From contig JAEPRB010000124.1 in the NCBI GenBank assembly GCA_016758965.1, forward strand, positions 1 through 64,000: DNA of 64,000 bases. The letters are read 5' to 3'. The notes beneath the pieces were generated by a model that saw only the letters and a program-made list of their open reading frames with translations, did no database searches and was not told the DNA's origin. Position 1 is the first letter of the stretch, and each line of letters starts with the position of its first letter. Shown in pieces: positions 11,205 through 22,968 of the stretch. The translations under genes and the position numbers were made by a program. The stretch comes from Circinella minor (lineage: Eukaryota; Mucoromycota; Mucoromycetes; Mucorales; Lichtheimiaceae).

Positions 11205-13962
11205 ATGGAACAAGAATCCAAAGGTCATAGTGTAATTTATAATAGTGCAGCAGTTGCACATCAGCTTCATGCTGATCGTAACGAAATGGTGGCACCAGGT
11301 AAAATGTCGCGTTATTATTTTGAAAAAAAAAAAAAAAAAAAAAAAGACAGTGATTTTTTTTTTTATAAATAAATGTTATCTTTTTTATTTTAGATTTTTC
11401 CCGAGTTCTTGTAATTTATACAGGAGGTACAATTGGTATGAAGCATACTACAGAACATGGTTATATTCCCGTAAGTATATATATTTAACTATATGTGCTG
11501 TTATATATTAATATTATCAATTGTTATCATCTTTTTTTTTTTATATATATATTCACATCTACATAGCACTTACTAAAAAAAAAAATTACAATTAATTTCC
11601 CACTTATTACCAGCTGCCAAACTATTTTGCAAAGACACTTGCTAAAGTAGAAAGGTTTCATGATCCCATGCATCCCCGTGCACCATCTCCGACTGAAGAA
11701 GAGCGGCGTTTCGGTTCAGTTACCAATACCGTTCGTACTACAGCTGGGAAAGAGATCGGTCTTCATGAAATGCCTAGCTTAATCACACCTGTCAGTTTAT
11801 ATGGTAAACGGATCAGGTAAAGTGTCTATATTTATATGATGAAACAAAAAAAAAAAAAAAACTTTATTTTTTTTTTAGTCCGTTGTAACGAATTCTAATA
11901 CAGTTATTGATATTTAATAATGAAGGTATTCAATTCTTGAATATGATCCATTATTAGATTCTTGTAATATGACGATGGATGGTACGTAAGAATTTCATAT
12001 TAACATGTAATTATTAATTATCATTTTAAAAATCTAATAATATTAATATAGATTGGGTACGCATTGCTTGTGATATTGAGGCCAATTATGAATATTTTGA
12101 TGCATTTATTGTACTTCACGGAACCGATACTATGGCTTACACAGCTAGTGCACTTAGCTTTTTATTAGAAAGTCTCGGGTAAAAAATTACATCACCAAAA
12201 AAAAAAAAAAAAAAAAAAGATACCAGTATTCTAATGTATAATGAAAAAGACGATGGTTACAAATGATCTAATAATCTATCTTGTCAATTTATATTTATAG
12301 CAAGACAGTGATCATTACTGGATCTCAAGTTCCGTTAACTGAAGTACGAAATGATGCTGTGGATAATCTTTTGGATTCACTTACAATTGCAGGCCATTTT
12401 TTGATTCCTGAAGTATGTCTTTATTTTAATCAAAAATTATACCGTGGTAATCGAACTAGTAAAGTTAGCGCTGTAGATTTTGATGCATTTGATTCTCCAA
12501 ATTTACCAGCACTTGTGGAATTGGGCATTGATATTCGTTAGTATATCTATTTTCAATTATCGGATAAAAAAGTAGAGAAACTACGGAGTAAAGTTGTGTA
12601 CTTTTGTTGTTTTAAGCTTAAAATTCTAAATTTATCTATTCATCTGTTTGTTTGATTTTTTTTTTTTATCATAATGAAAAAACACAACATTTAGATGTCA
12701 AATGGCCACTTGTGCTCCGTCCTACCAAAATTGCCAAATTCCGTTCCCACAAGACTTTAAATCATAATGTTGCCACATTACGATTATTTCCAGGTATCAA
12801 CGAAAGTACAGTCCGTGCATTTTTAGCTCCACCTATTCAAGGTGTTGTCTTGGAAACCTATGGTGCTGGTAATGCTCCGGCTCGGGCCGATTTATTGGAT
12901 GCACTGAAAGAAGCAAGTGATCGTGGTGTTGTTATTGTCAATTGTACACAATGTCGTAAGGGTGTTGTCACTGATTCTTATGCTACTGGACGACAATTAG
13001 CTGCTGTTGGTGTTGTAGCAGGTGCTGATATGACCCCTGAGTGTGCCTTGGCCAAACTTTCTTATTTGTTGGGTAAAAAGTCCTCTAATCCCGATACTGT
13101 ACGTCGATTGATGGCACAAAGTATTCGTGGAGAATTAACGATGGTTGCGGAACACCAAAAATTTAGTGCCATGAATAATCGAGCACATATTTTGATTGAT
13201 CTTTTGACTGCCTATGGTAAAAAGTCCCACAATGCTCACATCTTTGATACGAATGGTGACAGCAAGAATCAAAAGTCCGTATTATTACCAGATGATGATT
13301 CATCTGAAGAAGAGGAACAAACAGTGATACCAACTGACGAACGGTTTATGGCTGAAAGGGCATTATTACCCTTTTTATTATGCTCTGCAGCCATTAGTAA
13401 TGATTTGGAAGGAATCAAACAATTATACGATTTGGTGAATCTGAATTGTGTGGATTATGAAGGTCGAAGCCCATTACATGTAGCCTGTCGAGAAGGTCAT
13501 GAAGAGATTGTTGAATTTTTATTATTACACGGGGCATCGATCCATATACGTGATCGATTAGGTCATACGCCCTTATTTGTTGCAGTGGCAGAAAAGCGTG
13601 GCAAAGTTGTCTCTATGCTACGTTCTGCAGGGGCGCATTTGGTCGAAACGGAGCGTAGAGATTTAGGATTACTGTGGCTGAGAGCTATTGCAGAGGGGGA
13701 TATGAAATTTGTTAAAATCAGTATTGAAGCTGGTTGGAAAGTCAACTGTATGGATCCTGTGGAAGAATTACGTGCAGTGGATGTGGCTATTTTACATGGT
13801 CGTGTGACTATGTTGAAATATCTTTTGGAGCAACCAGATATTAACATTGATTTATTCGATCGTTGGGGTTCCTCATTAATGGATAAATTGAATTGCAAAA
13901 AATTACAAGAAAAAGTATCACAAAAAGTTATTGATGAAATGAAACAATTGTTGCTAGTATAA
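11205..13962 (+). CDS. L-asparaginase with C-terminal ankyrin repeats
   Basis: Hydrolyses L-asparagine to aspartate and ammonia. Exons 11205-11298, 11394-11470, 11614-11816, 11926-11981, 12052-12178, 12301-12536 and 12695-13962 encode 686 aa. The asparaginase/glutaminase core shows the first active-site motif YTGGTIGM (nucleophile Thr about 44), the second LHGTDTMAYTAS (Thr-Asp about 168-169), then ITGSQVPLTEVRNDAVDN and PPIQGVVLETYGAGNAPA. After an acidic linker, residues from about 510 on carry ankyrin repeats, including GRSPLHVACREGHEEIVEFL and GHTPLFVAVAEKR. This is the cytosolic architecture of animal ASPG (60-kDa lysophospholipase/asparaginase). There is no signal peptide. The sixth intron uses the donor GTTAGT; using the GTATAT donor three bases downstream would create a stop, which fixes the junction. 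Confidence 0.93.
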
Positions 13963-14477
13963 AAAACAAAAGCAGTAAAACGATCAAATATATTAGTTTT
14001 TTATTATTATTAAACAACTTATTACCCGATCAAGCGAATCCGTTAAAATAGAAAATTCAATTTCTTTTTTTGTATAACGTGCATAGTTTGCATCACCTTG
14101 CATTTTATTGTTTTTTATTATTATTCTTATTACTTCTTTTGTTCTTTTCTTTTCTTCCATATCATTCTTTCTTTTTTTTTTTAAAACACAATTAGTATTA
14201 TATATAACCATACATATTTCTATAGAGGTTTTTGTTGTTCCTGAAGAGCAAAAAAAAAAAAAAATATTACAGGAAACAAAAACAAAGTCAAAATAAAAAC
14301 GCGGAACCTGATATTATTATTATTTTTTTTTTTTACCGACACGAAAAAAGAAGTTTTCTCCTCAAAAACTATATATTTTAATCACTTTCTTTTTTTTTTT
14401 TTTTTCCTTATTTTTAAAAAAAAAGCTTAAAAAACTTTAACAAAATAACTACCCCACTCCCACAATTCCAATACCAT
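13963..14477. other. Intergenic spacer, promoter of the Cid1-like gene
   Basis: About 515 bp, A/T-rich with several T-runs and A-runs. Nothing else is recognisable. It should hold the asparaginase 3' end and the promoter of the downstream gene, which is on the same strand. Confidence 0.7.
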
Positions 14478-17400
14478 TTGTGTAAAAGGATGCCGGCATC
14501 CCCATTGTCTTCTCGACTAAGCAATGGCACAATACCCAACATGACAGGTAACATAACAACAACAATAGTAACCACAGCTACGGACAACGATAATAATAGT
14601 ATTGGTCATGACAACCACTTTGAAAATATTGACAACGAAAAACAACAACAGCCACCATTCAAACAAGTTATTGCTGAACATGAAGGAGAAGACGAAGAAA
14701 ACGCGACAATGATACGTTGCCCAACAACCAGTTCGACCTCATCGCCACAATCTGACGACTATAATGATAATAGTTCGGATACGCTCAGTCATAATACAGA
14801 TACCTTGTCGGCCGATTCTTGTGATTCCTTTTGCACAACACAACAATATCCATCATCTGAATCCAAAGAAGAATTAAATGAAACGAATTGTTGTTCATCA
14901 CCATTGCAAACTCATTCTGACATGACAACAACAGCCATCACATTGGATCGAATATTTGAAGATAACTTAAGTGTAGAGTTGCTTTCTTTATTTGAAGTAT
15001 GTAACACAGAGCAAAACAGCAAAAAAAAAAAATGAAAAATAAAACCACGTCTATATGCTCGGGAAAGAATGAGCAAAGAGAAAGAAGGAGATCATATGAC
15101 TTATTCATTATTTGTTCTAAAATTATTAGGAATTATTACCTACACGAGAAAGTTACGATCGTCGTATGGGACTTGTACGAAAAATTGAACGATTACTAAA
15201 TACCGAGTGGATAAATAAAGATATTCGAGTTCATTTATTTGGGTAAAATAAAAAATTCTCAATAACAATAACAGTAATAAGGGATTATCATTTATTGAGT
15301 TTTATTCACTAAATAAATAATTGCTATTGTTATTTCTTATTATATTAGATCATCAGTAAATGACCTTGGTACTAGCCAATCCGATGTCGATTTATGTATT
15401 ACCACACCTTGGAATGGTCTGCGTAACGTTAGAATTCTTGCAAAGATGTTTAAACGATGTAAGTTTAATTTTTATTTAAGGGGGGGCTGAAAAATAAGTT
15501 TAATAATGCGTGAAACAAAAATATTCTTTACTAAATTAGAATTAATTGTAATAATACCTCTCTTTTTTTTTAATAGGCAGTATGCAACACGTGGTATGTG
15601 TTCCCCGTGCTAAGGTACCTATTGTACGTTTATCTGACCCAGAATCGTAAGTTACAACTTTTTATATATTTTTCTGTTTGTTTGTTTACCTGAGATGGGA
15701 TGAATACTTAAGGGGGAGAGGAGAACAATAACTTTTTTTTTTCTGTTTGTTAATTAACAAAAATAATAATAATTTTATTTTTTTCTTAATATTTAGAGGA
15801 TTAGCATGTGACATCAATGTCAATAATACACTTGCACTACAAAATACTAAAATGATTAAAACTTATGTTGCACTTGATCCGCGTGTACGACCATTCATTA
15901 TGATCATTAAACATTGGACCAAACAACGTAGATTAAATGATGCAGGTAATAATAATGATTATTGACAAGAAAATGAACTAGATTATATAATGACGGATAT
16001 AGTAAACTGACAAATATACATACTTTTTTTTTTCATCTTATACGTATAGCAAATGGAGGTACTTTGTCAACATACACGTGGACGTGTATGGCAATCAATT
16101 TTTTACAAATGCGAGAGCCACCTATTTTACCTGTATTGCATCAACTATCAAAATCAGAAAAAATCAACAATAATGATAACGATGAGAATAATGACGATAA
16201 TGATGTCGGTTCATCATTTTGTATGGATGTGGATAGGTTACAAGGTTTTGGAAATTCCAATCGCGAAAGTTTAGGAGGATTATTATTTGCATTTTTCAGA
16301 CGCTATGCCCACGAATTTGATTATGAGGAACAAGTTGTATCCATTCGACATGGACGCTATTTAACCAAGGAAGAAAAAGGATGGCATGTGGGACGAAATA
16401 AATTCAGTTTATGTGTTGAAGAACCATTCAATGTTTCGCGGAATTTGGGCAATTCAGCAGATCAAGCATCTGTTCAAGGTTTATTAGTCGAGTTTCGTCG
16501 TGCTTGTCATCTATTAGCAGCAGGAGCATCGTTGGATCTTGTATTTGAGCCTTATGTACCAACAATAACAATGTCTTCATTAAGGTCATCAATATCATCC
16601 ACTATACCGTCGTCATTATCTACTGAGGGATTACCAGTAAAGCAACAACATAAATTATTAGATCCATCTAATAGTAGTAAGAGGAGTCATGCGTTATCAC
16701 CACCACCGCCTCATATGATACATAACAATGCACGAAGATCTACACACCCTATGCTTCAATCACTTCCTTCCCCAACACCATTACCATCCGTTGTATTGCC
16801 AGTTCATCCACATACAACTACCACCACCACCACCACAACCGCAATTGACTCACCATTACATCATCCACATGACCATCATCGATCGTCAGAAAACATTTTT
16901 ATTCATTCATCATCCGTAACCTCCTCACCTTCTTCAAATCATCATTCACCTTACTTACAACCCATACCAATTGATTCTCCAGGTGCATTTCGACCACGTT
17001 TCAATTCCGCCTCATCATCAACCTACTCACCGCCTGTTGTACCTACAACTGGTAGTAATGGATACCAAGGAGGAGTTCGTAACATGCGTCATAGCAGCCA
17101 TCCACTAACATGCTGTACAGCTCCTGCACCTGCACATGGGATGGGTCCACCTATTGCTATTACCATTGCTTTGCCACCACCTACATCATCTTCTTATGTT
17201 AGTACACTTCAACAGCCTAATAACAAAAAATCAACAGCTATGAATACTAATAATAATGGAAGCGATCATCATAATCGTACTGTGGACAGTATACTTGCAC
17301 GATATTCCAGTAAACCTCCATTACCACCACAATCACAACGACCAAGATCAAGAAATGATTCAACAGATTATCATCATCATCGAAGGAATAGTACAACAAG

Positions 17401-17869
17401 TAGTAAGACGAATAATAATAATAATAATAATAGAAGAAGAACGTCTCGTCAATCAAGTATTGATTGGCCAACTATTTCACCCACTTCTTCTGCTACACTA
17501 GAATTATCACGTCAAAAACAAGGTCAACATCAAAATAATAATCGACGTCGCCGATGGTCTACTGTAAAACATGATGCGCCAAAGAAAACAATGGCGGATG
17601 TACTTAAAGAACAACATCGACAAGAAGAACGTGTACCTAAACCTTCTTCTAGTTCTCCTTCTCCTTCTAATGTACATCATCACCAAAAACCTCCACAACA
17701 ACAAAAACAATATCGAAGTAGACATCGATCTTCAAAAACATCATCCAATAATGGTGGTGGTGGAAGTAGTAGTAGTGGTAGTGGTGGACGGAATCGACGG
17801 AAACATAATAACAGCAATAATAACAATACTAATAATAACTCGTCTAACGGTAATAAGTCACGACGTTAA
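14478..17869 (+). CDS. Cid1-type non-canonical poly(A)/poly(U) polymerase
   Basis: A DNA polymerase beta-type nucleotidyltransferase of the Cid1/Cid13/TUTase family, which adds untemplated A or U residues to RNA 3' ends. Exons 14478-14996, 15130-15242, 15349-15458, 15577-15646, 15797-15945 and 16050-17869 encode 926 aa. The catalytic motif FGSSVNDLGTSQSDVDLCI supplies the two metal-binding Asp (about 223 and 225); the third is in GLACDINVNN (about 276). ANGGTLSTYTWTCMAINFLQ and the PAP/25A-associated region LGGLLFAFFRRYA (from about 395), with EEPFNVSRNLGNSAD, follow. Both ends are low-complexity: a Ser/Thr/Asn-rich N-terminus of about 160 residues, and a tail of over 400 residues rich in His, Ser, Pro, Asn and Arg that ends basic. 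ATG 14478 or the in-frame ATG at 14490 could start it. A versus U preference cannot be read from the sequence. Confidence 0.88.
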
Positions 17870-18377
17870 TTTAATAAAACATCATCAACAACCAATACCG
17901 CATTATAAATAATATATAAAAAATGTATAGAAAACACAACACAACACAACACACACACACACACACACACATCCCTTCAAGTTCTTTTTTTTTTTTTTTT
18001 TTTAAATAATTTGTATAAGTTTTTTTCTCTGTCTCTCTTTTCCCCCTTCTTCCTTTTTATTATTATAAATTTTTAAATGTATACCAAACAGATTGTACAT
18101 CAAACATTTTTCACACAAACACAGAAATATAATAATCAACAAATAAAAAAAAATTGTATATGAAACCGTAATAATTTTTTACTATTTTTACTTTTTTTTT
18201 TCGAGAGGATATTTATTGTATTAATTTATTTTATTAAAAAAGGTTATGAATCGAAATGAGATTGATATTTATATTACACGATGAATGATAATAAGAAATG
18301 TTATTTAAAGGAAAACTGAAGAAGGAAAAATGAATTGTAAAAATAAATGGAAAAGAATGATCGAATTATATAAAATG
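17870..18377. other. Convergent intergenic spacer
   Basis: About 500 bp between two genes that end facing each other. It holds an AC microsatellite at 17949-17971, T-runs and A-runs, and presumably both polyadenylation regions. No gene is visible. Confidence 0.7.
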
Positions 18378-19967
18378 TTATACTGAAGGGGAGGAGGGAG
18401 AAGAAGAAGAAGAGGAGGAGGAAGCAGAGCTAACAGATATCCGTTCCCATTCGTTTTGTTTATGTTCATCCATCTTTGCTAATAATCGTTCAGCTTTACG
18501 AATAAGTGCCTTGCGTTCTTTTCGAATAGACTTGTTACCATTGGATTCGATTGCATCAATTTGTAACATCACTCGCATCACTTCATCTTCCAAACCAAGA
18601 AATTGTCGATTATCAGGACTACTAGCCGTTATTTGTCCGCTCTTAATACTGCTATTGTCATCAAATTGTCGTTGATCATTTTCGTCGTCACGGTGCTCAA
18701 TAAATTGTAGCTTGGTCTTGGGAATAGTTGATTCTTGTTTTTCATCCAATTCTTTCAATTGCTCACCCAAAATTTCAAGTTGTAAAAATTTGTTTACAAG
18801 GTCATTATCATTATCCTCCGTTGAAACATGTTCCCACATATCTTCTTCATTGTTGCTGGGTTGTTTAGTAGTACGGTCCTTGAATGATGATGATGATGAT
18901 GGTTTAGGTACTGAGGCAATAGGTGATGAATTGCTTTCGTCATCATTGTCGAAAAGAAAAGCAATTGCATAAGGATGAGATTCATTATCGGATTGTTGAT
19001 CTTCTTGTTGTTCATCATCTTGTTCTTGTTGTATTTCAATTTCCATTTCATGTTCTTTTTCTTCTTCGGTATCAGGGGATCCATGAACTTCACCAAATTC
19101 TTCGTCGGATTGAATCTCTTGTTGAATTCGAACCAAGTTTGAGCCAGAGTCTTCAGCAGGACCTTGAATTGGAATAGTACGAGAAACTGATGCTGTGTGT
19201 GATTGTTCTTGTTCAGATAATGGTTCTTGCTTTTCCTCATCCATTTCAATATCACTATCATCGTTACCAAACAAAAATGTAAACAAGGGATGTTGCTGTT
19301 GATGATCGATTCTTGGACGTTTTTGCTCTCGATCAATTAGTTCTTCAATTAATTGACGACGGTACAATTCAGCTTCTTGTTGTTGACGAAGACGTTGTTG
19401 TTGTTGCTGTTGTTGACGATATAACAAAAACTCCTGCTGACGACGTATTTGATCTTGCTTACGTTGCTCTTCTTGCTGACGGCGCAATAATTCTTGTTGA
19501 CGTTGTTGACGCAATTGCTCTTGTTGACGTTCTAATAAAACTTTTTGTTGCAATCGTTGTCTTTGGCGTTCCAATTGTTCTTTTTCAACAAGCTCTTGTA
19601 AATACTGGTATTTAAGTGCCTGTTCTACTTGTTGAAGAGAGCGTTGTCGCCTTGATTCTTGAGCTTGTAGTTGTTGTTGCTGATAAAGTTGCTGACGACG
19701 ACGACGCTGGCTGCGTTCTTGTTGAAGTGGACGATTATACAAGGAACCATTCTTGAATATAACTAATTCAACGTCTTCATCATCGTCATTGTGATAATAT
19801 TGAGGTTGACGGTGTTGATGGTGATACATGGAAAAAGGGGAAGAGGTATGATGAGGATGTTGTTGAATAAAAGGAGATGAAAAATCATCGACCAAAAAGC
19901 CAAAGGGTTCAATGGTGGGTTGTTGGTGATGTTGGGCAATAGTAAAAGTAGGGAAGTGAATTTCCAT
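18378..19967 (-). CDS. BAG-domain protein with long Gln/Arg-rich coiled coil
   Basis: Predicted Hsp70 nucleotide-exchange co-chaperone. It is a single exon of 529 aa. The N-terminus (1-80) is His/Pro/Gln-rich with an acidic stretch. Residues about 80-220 are a Gln/Arg/Glu/Leu-rich predicted coiled coil with several Q-runs. An acidic middle region follows. The C-terminal region from about 455, LGLEDEVMRVMLQIDAIESN then IRKERKALIRKAERLLAKMD, has the last two helices of a BAG domain; LVNKFLQLEILGEQLKELDE earlier could be the first helix, separated by an acidic insert. The tail is poly-Ser. BAG domains bind the Hsp70 ATPase domain and release ADP. The domain call rests on pattern recognition of the helices. 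It is divergent from a possible small gene at 20142. Confidence 0.7.
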   Translation of the reverse strand: MEIHFPTFTIAQHHQQPTIEPFGFLVDDFSSPFIQQHPHHTSSPFSMYHHQHRQPQYYHNDDDEDVELVIFKNGSLYNRPLQQERSQRRRRQQLYQQQQLQAQESRRQRSLQQVEQALKYQYLQELVEKEQLERQRQRLQQKVLLERQQEQLRQQRQQELLRRQQEEQRKQDQIRRQQEFLLYRQQQQQQQRLRQQQEAELYRRQLIEELIDREQKRPRIDHQQQHPLFTFLFGNDDSDIEMDEEKQEPLSEQEQSHTASVSRTIPIQGPAEDSGSNLVRIQQEIQSDEEFGEVHGSPDTEEEKEHEMEIEIQQEQDDEQQEDQQSDNESHPYAIAFLFDNDDESNSSPIASVPKPSSSSSFKDRTTKQPSNNEEDMWEHVSTEDNDNDLVNKFLQLEILGEQLKELDEKQESTIPKTKLQFIEHRDDENDQRQFDDNSSIKSGQITASSPDNRQFLGLEDEVMRVMLQIDAIESNGNKSIRKERKALIRKAERLLAKMDEHKQNEWERISVSSASSSSSSSSPSSPSV

Positions 19968-20141
19968 AGTAATGATAAGAGCTAGTTTTTTAGAAAAAAA
20001 AAAGTGAAGTGTTCTTTGGTATTGTTGGGTGAAAAGTGTAGAGTAAAAAAGATAATGTTAAAAAAAAAGAACCTGTCAAAATTAGACTGTATTTATACAT
20101 ATTTGTAAACCGTAACCATTGTATTACCTATTTCATTGGTA

Positions 20142-20631
20142 ATGACAGCAAGAAGTACCAGAAGATTCGGGAGTTGGTCCGATGAAGCCAGCGGAAACTG
20201 GAATCATCTGGAACATCTGTAAGCCCCTGCTGTGAATTACAAATTCCTATATGGAAATTGAATTACTAACTCGCTCACGTAATTTTTTTTTGTTTCGTTA
20301 CTTGGATAACAAAAGAGTTATTATTAATAATTAATTTCTTCATTTATCTTTCTTGTTCAAATTTTATATTATTACCTATTGGTGAACTTATTTTTTTTTC
20401 TATAGAACTCGAAATGATATTTTATCAGTCATGAGTTTGAACTCAACAACGTTTGACTTCAATGAGGGTTCAAAGGAGTACGTTATAGTGATTGTAGAGG
20501 AAACTAGGGACGAAAAAAAACTATATAGTATCACTGGTACACTGAAGATGCGAAGAATTAAAGCGGATGAGAGAACTAGTAGATGCGAAATGATCAATCG
20601 ATACAATGTAAATTATGATTTCACATTATAA
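20142..20631 (+). CDS. Candidate two-exon small gene, unknown (100 aa)
   Basis: Not recognised as any family. Exon 20142-20218 starts MTARSTRRFGSWSDEASGN and stops at a GTAAGC donor. A pyrimidine-rich CTATAG acceptor gives exon 20406-20631, in frame to TAA. The product is 100 aa with a charged, beta-prone second half (SKEYVIVIVEETRDEKK, then LYSITGTLKMRRIKADER). The GC-richer patch in the spacer coincides with exon 1 and drops right at the donor, which supports coding. Its start lies 174 bp from the divergent BAG-gene start. It could be a young or lineage-specific gene, a relic, or a chance splice model. Confidence 0.45.
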
Positions 20632-21611
20632 TTAACTGTCAGTTGAAATTGTTGCAAAAAGATTAAGAGCCGGCTCATATGCGCTTTATCGAATAATCAA
20701 GAGGAAATACCAAGTGAATAGTTAAAATTCATCCAAGAAAAGGATATGAGAGGATAAACAACTAAAAGAGTTTTTTTTTTTGAAAGTTCATAATACTATA
20801 GCATGGATCATGATCAAATTTTGGGATAGTTTAAAGTGAGTATAAATGGACATTTGTTTGGTTTCACTTTAATAGCATGTGTATTATGAAGGTTTTCCTG
20901 GTATTAGATTCAGAGATACAAGGAAATGTTGAATAGGGCTGATTCAGATATATAACTAGAATGTTCTTAAAGGAGAAAAAATGCTATGGAGAATAATTAA
21001 AATGTAAACGAAGAATCAGTGTAATCAGAGAGCAAAAGTATTAATAATAGTTTAATGTAATTATGAGTTTCTACATATTTTAACATTTATAGCTTTTTCT
21101 TTTGGGAAGGGAAGGATAGCTTGTAGATATTTGATAGTTATAAAAAGTATGAGAATCTTTGTCACATGAAGTAATATAAAATAGCTTTTCTGTTGTTATT
21201 TTCTCTAGTACGATCCACAAACTTACGTCTGATTCAATAAGTTTTACCGAGAAACATATTTTATTGTAGCTGGTTTCAAAAATAAAAAATAACAGTTTGT
21301 AACTTCTATGTGTTGCGTGGCTTTCCTCTTAAAACAGAATGCAAAAAAAAGACTATCCATATAGTATATGCATATATTATACCATAAACAGAATATAATT
21401 ACTTTAGACATCAGATTTTTATATATTTTTATATATTTTTATGATTAGCTATTTTTACTATTGCAGTATTTTGCTTTTATTCATTTACTTAAAATTGAAA
21501 CTGAAACTGAAAATAAATGTCGTTCGACTTTGATATCGATGATCTTGTATGAAGTATAGCATGAGTATACAATAAGAACATCAACAATGAGTTAACTCGA
21601 ACAACGAAAAA

Positions 21612-21842
21612 ATGTTATTCTTGAAAGCGATCTTAAGCGAGACTATATACCTCAAAATTCCTTCCAAGAAATAAGAAGGGTTGAGGGAGCAAACGCCCAA
21701 TATGTTACTTCCTAATTTTTCTAAAAGAGGTAATTTAGGAGAATTTGTCGGCTACCCAACTTACTATAAGTTAGAGAATCAACTTGTGGTAAAAAACCCT
21801 AAAAGAAAGGACTTCTTTAATACACTTCTTGTAAATGAATAA
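21612..21842 (+). pseudogene. Interrupted open frame, possible gene relic
   Basis: One frame runs from ATG 21612 to TAA 21842 with a single in-frame TAA at 21672. The part before the stop reads MLFLKAILSETIYLKIPSKK; the part after contains LLPNFSKRGNLGEFVGYP and KRKDFFNTLLVNE. Composition is more coding-like than the surroundings. No family is recognised. It could be a decayed gene, a two-exon fragment or chance. Confidence 0.2.
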
Positions 21843-22247
21843 AATTTTATTTTATAGATATTTGTTTTGATATAGATATATATATATATTATAAAAAAAG
21901 TTCTGGGTTAATTTTTGTTGTAATAAATGTATGTGGTACTATGACAAGCCATTCGAATTCGCTTTTATTTCGTCTATTGGATTGAACAACGAAAAAAAAA
22001 TAGTTATATAATACTACAACTATTTAATAATCTATTATTTACATTACTTTTGTAATAAATAATGAACGACAGTTAAATAAGCAATGCTTCTTGGTATTAG
22101 TATATCGATTCTATTAGAATTCAGTGGTAAAGTCAAACATCCTAATCTTGCACAATTGTTTGCTTTTCTTGAGTTGATAATGGTTTTTTTACACATGTGT
22201 TTTAATTTGGTAGATTGAGTATTAAATATTCGAAAATAGTATTAGAA

Positions 22248-22250
<3 letters not shown>

Positions 22251-22292
<42 letters not shown>
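22251..22292. repeat. AG dinucleotide microsatellite, 21 units
   Basis: An uninterrupted AG repeat of about 42 bases in the spacer upstream of the GTPase gene. It is the longest AG tract in the window; shorter ones occur at 10399-10420 and near 38458. Confidence 0.95.
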
Positions 22293-22296
<4 letters not shown>

Positions 22297-22968
22297 ATGC
22301 TACAGCATATGTATTTTAGTTTTAGTGTATTCTTTTCATTTCTATGTTAAAACGATGGTACGGTACCATGTTTGAATATAATAATATACGTACACTTATC
22401 AGTAAGAATAAAGTGTACTAATTACAGACCATAATACTCAATATGACAGTTAATAGTTTTTCAATGATACAGCTTATCAATAATCGATTATAATAACATA
22501 TGGCTAAACTGATGTACTTTAACAGCCTACAATGAAAAAAAAATGAAAAAGAATTTATTGTTTTATTAATAATTTGGAGAAACATTATAATAAATCTTTT
22601 TCATTAACCTCGTCTCTCTTCTATTTAATTCTAGTAAATAGATAAGGGTTTTCCTTGACCTACTAGTCGCAGTAAAAACATCGATGCCATAAAAAGTCAT
22701 GTAAACTAAAAAGATAGACTTTTCTCCATTTCGATTATGCTGCGTAACTTTTTTTTTATACCGGGGCACCCTCATGATTAGTTTTGACTCACATTGACCA
22801 CATTCCCAAAAAAAAATGGTTTTGTTTTCTACTTAAAAAGAGTTATTTTTTTTTTGTAAAACTTTAATTTGAAAGATAGAAAAAAACTGTATATGCGACA
22901 GAAAACAAGACATTACTATTTTTTCCCCTTTCTTTTGATTCGTGTTATATAAACTATCTTTATAAACC

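Larger units (their letters stand above)
20632..22968. other. Intergenic spacer upstream of the GTPase gene
   Basis: About 2.3 kb, A/T-rich, with no recognised gene. It contains a long AG microsatellite (22251-22292) and an interrupted open frame at 21612-21842 (listed separately). The last few hundred bases should contain the promoter of the GTPase gene. Confidence 0.65.

Noticed and set aside
20161..20168. GAAGATTC, a heat-shock-element-like inverted pair upstream of the BAG gene
   Set aside because: It lies inside the candidate coding exon 20142-20218, and the nearby GAA triplets are not at regular five-base spacing, so a true heat-shock element is not supported.
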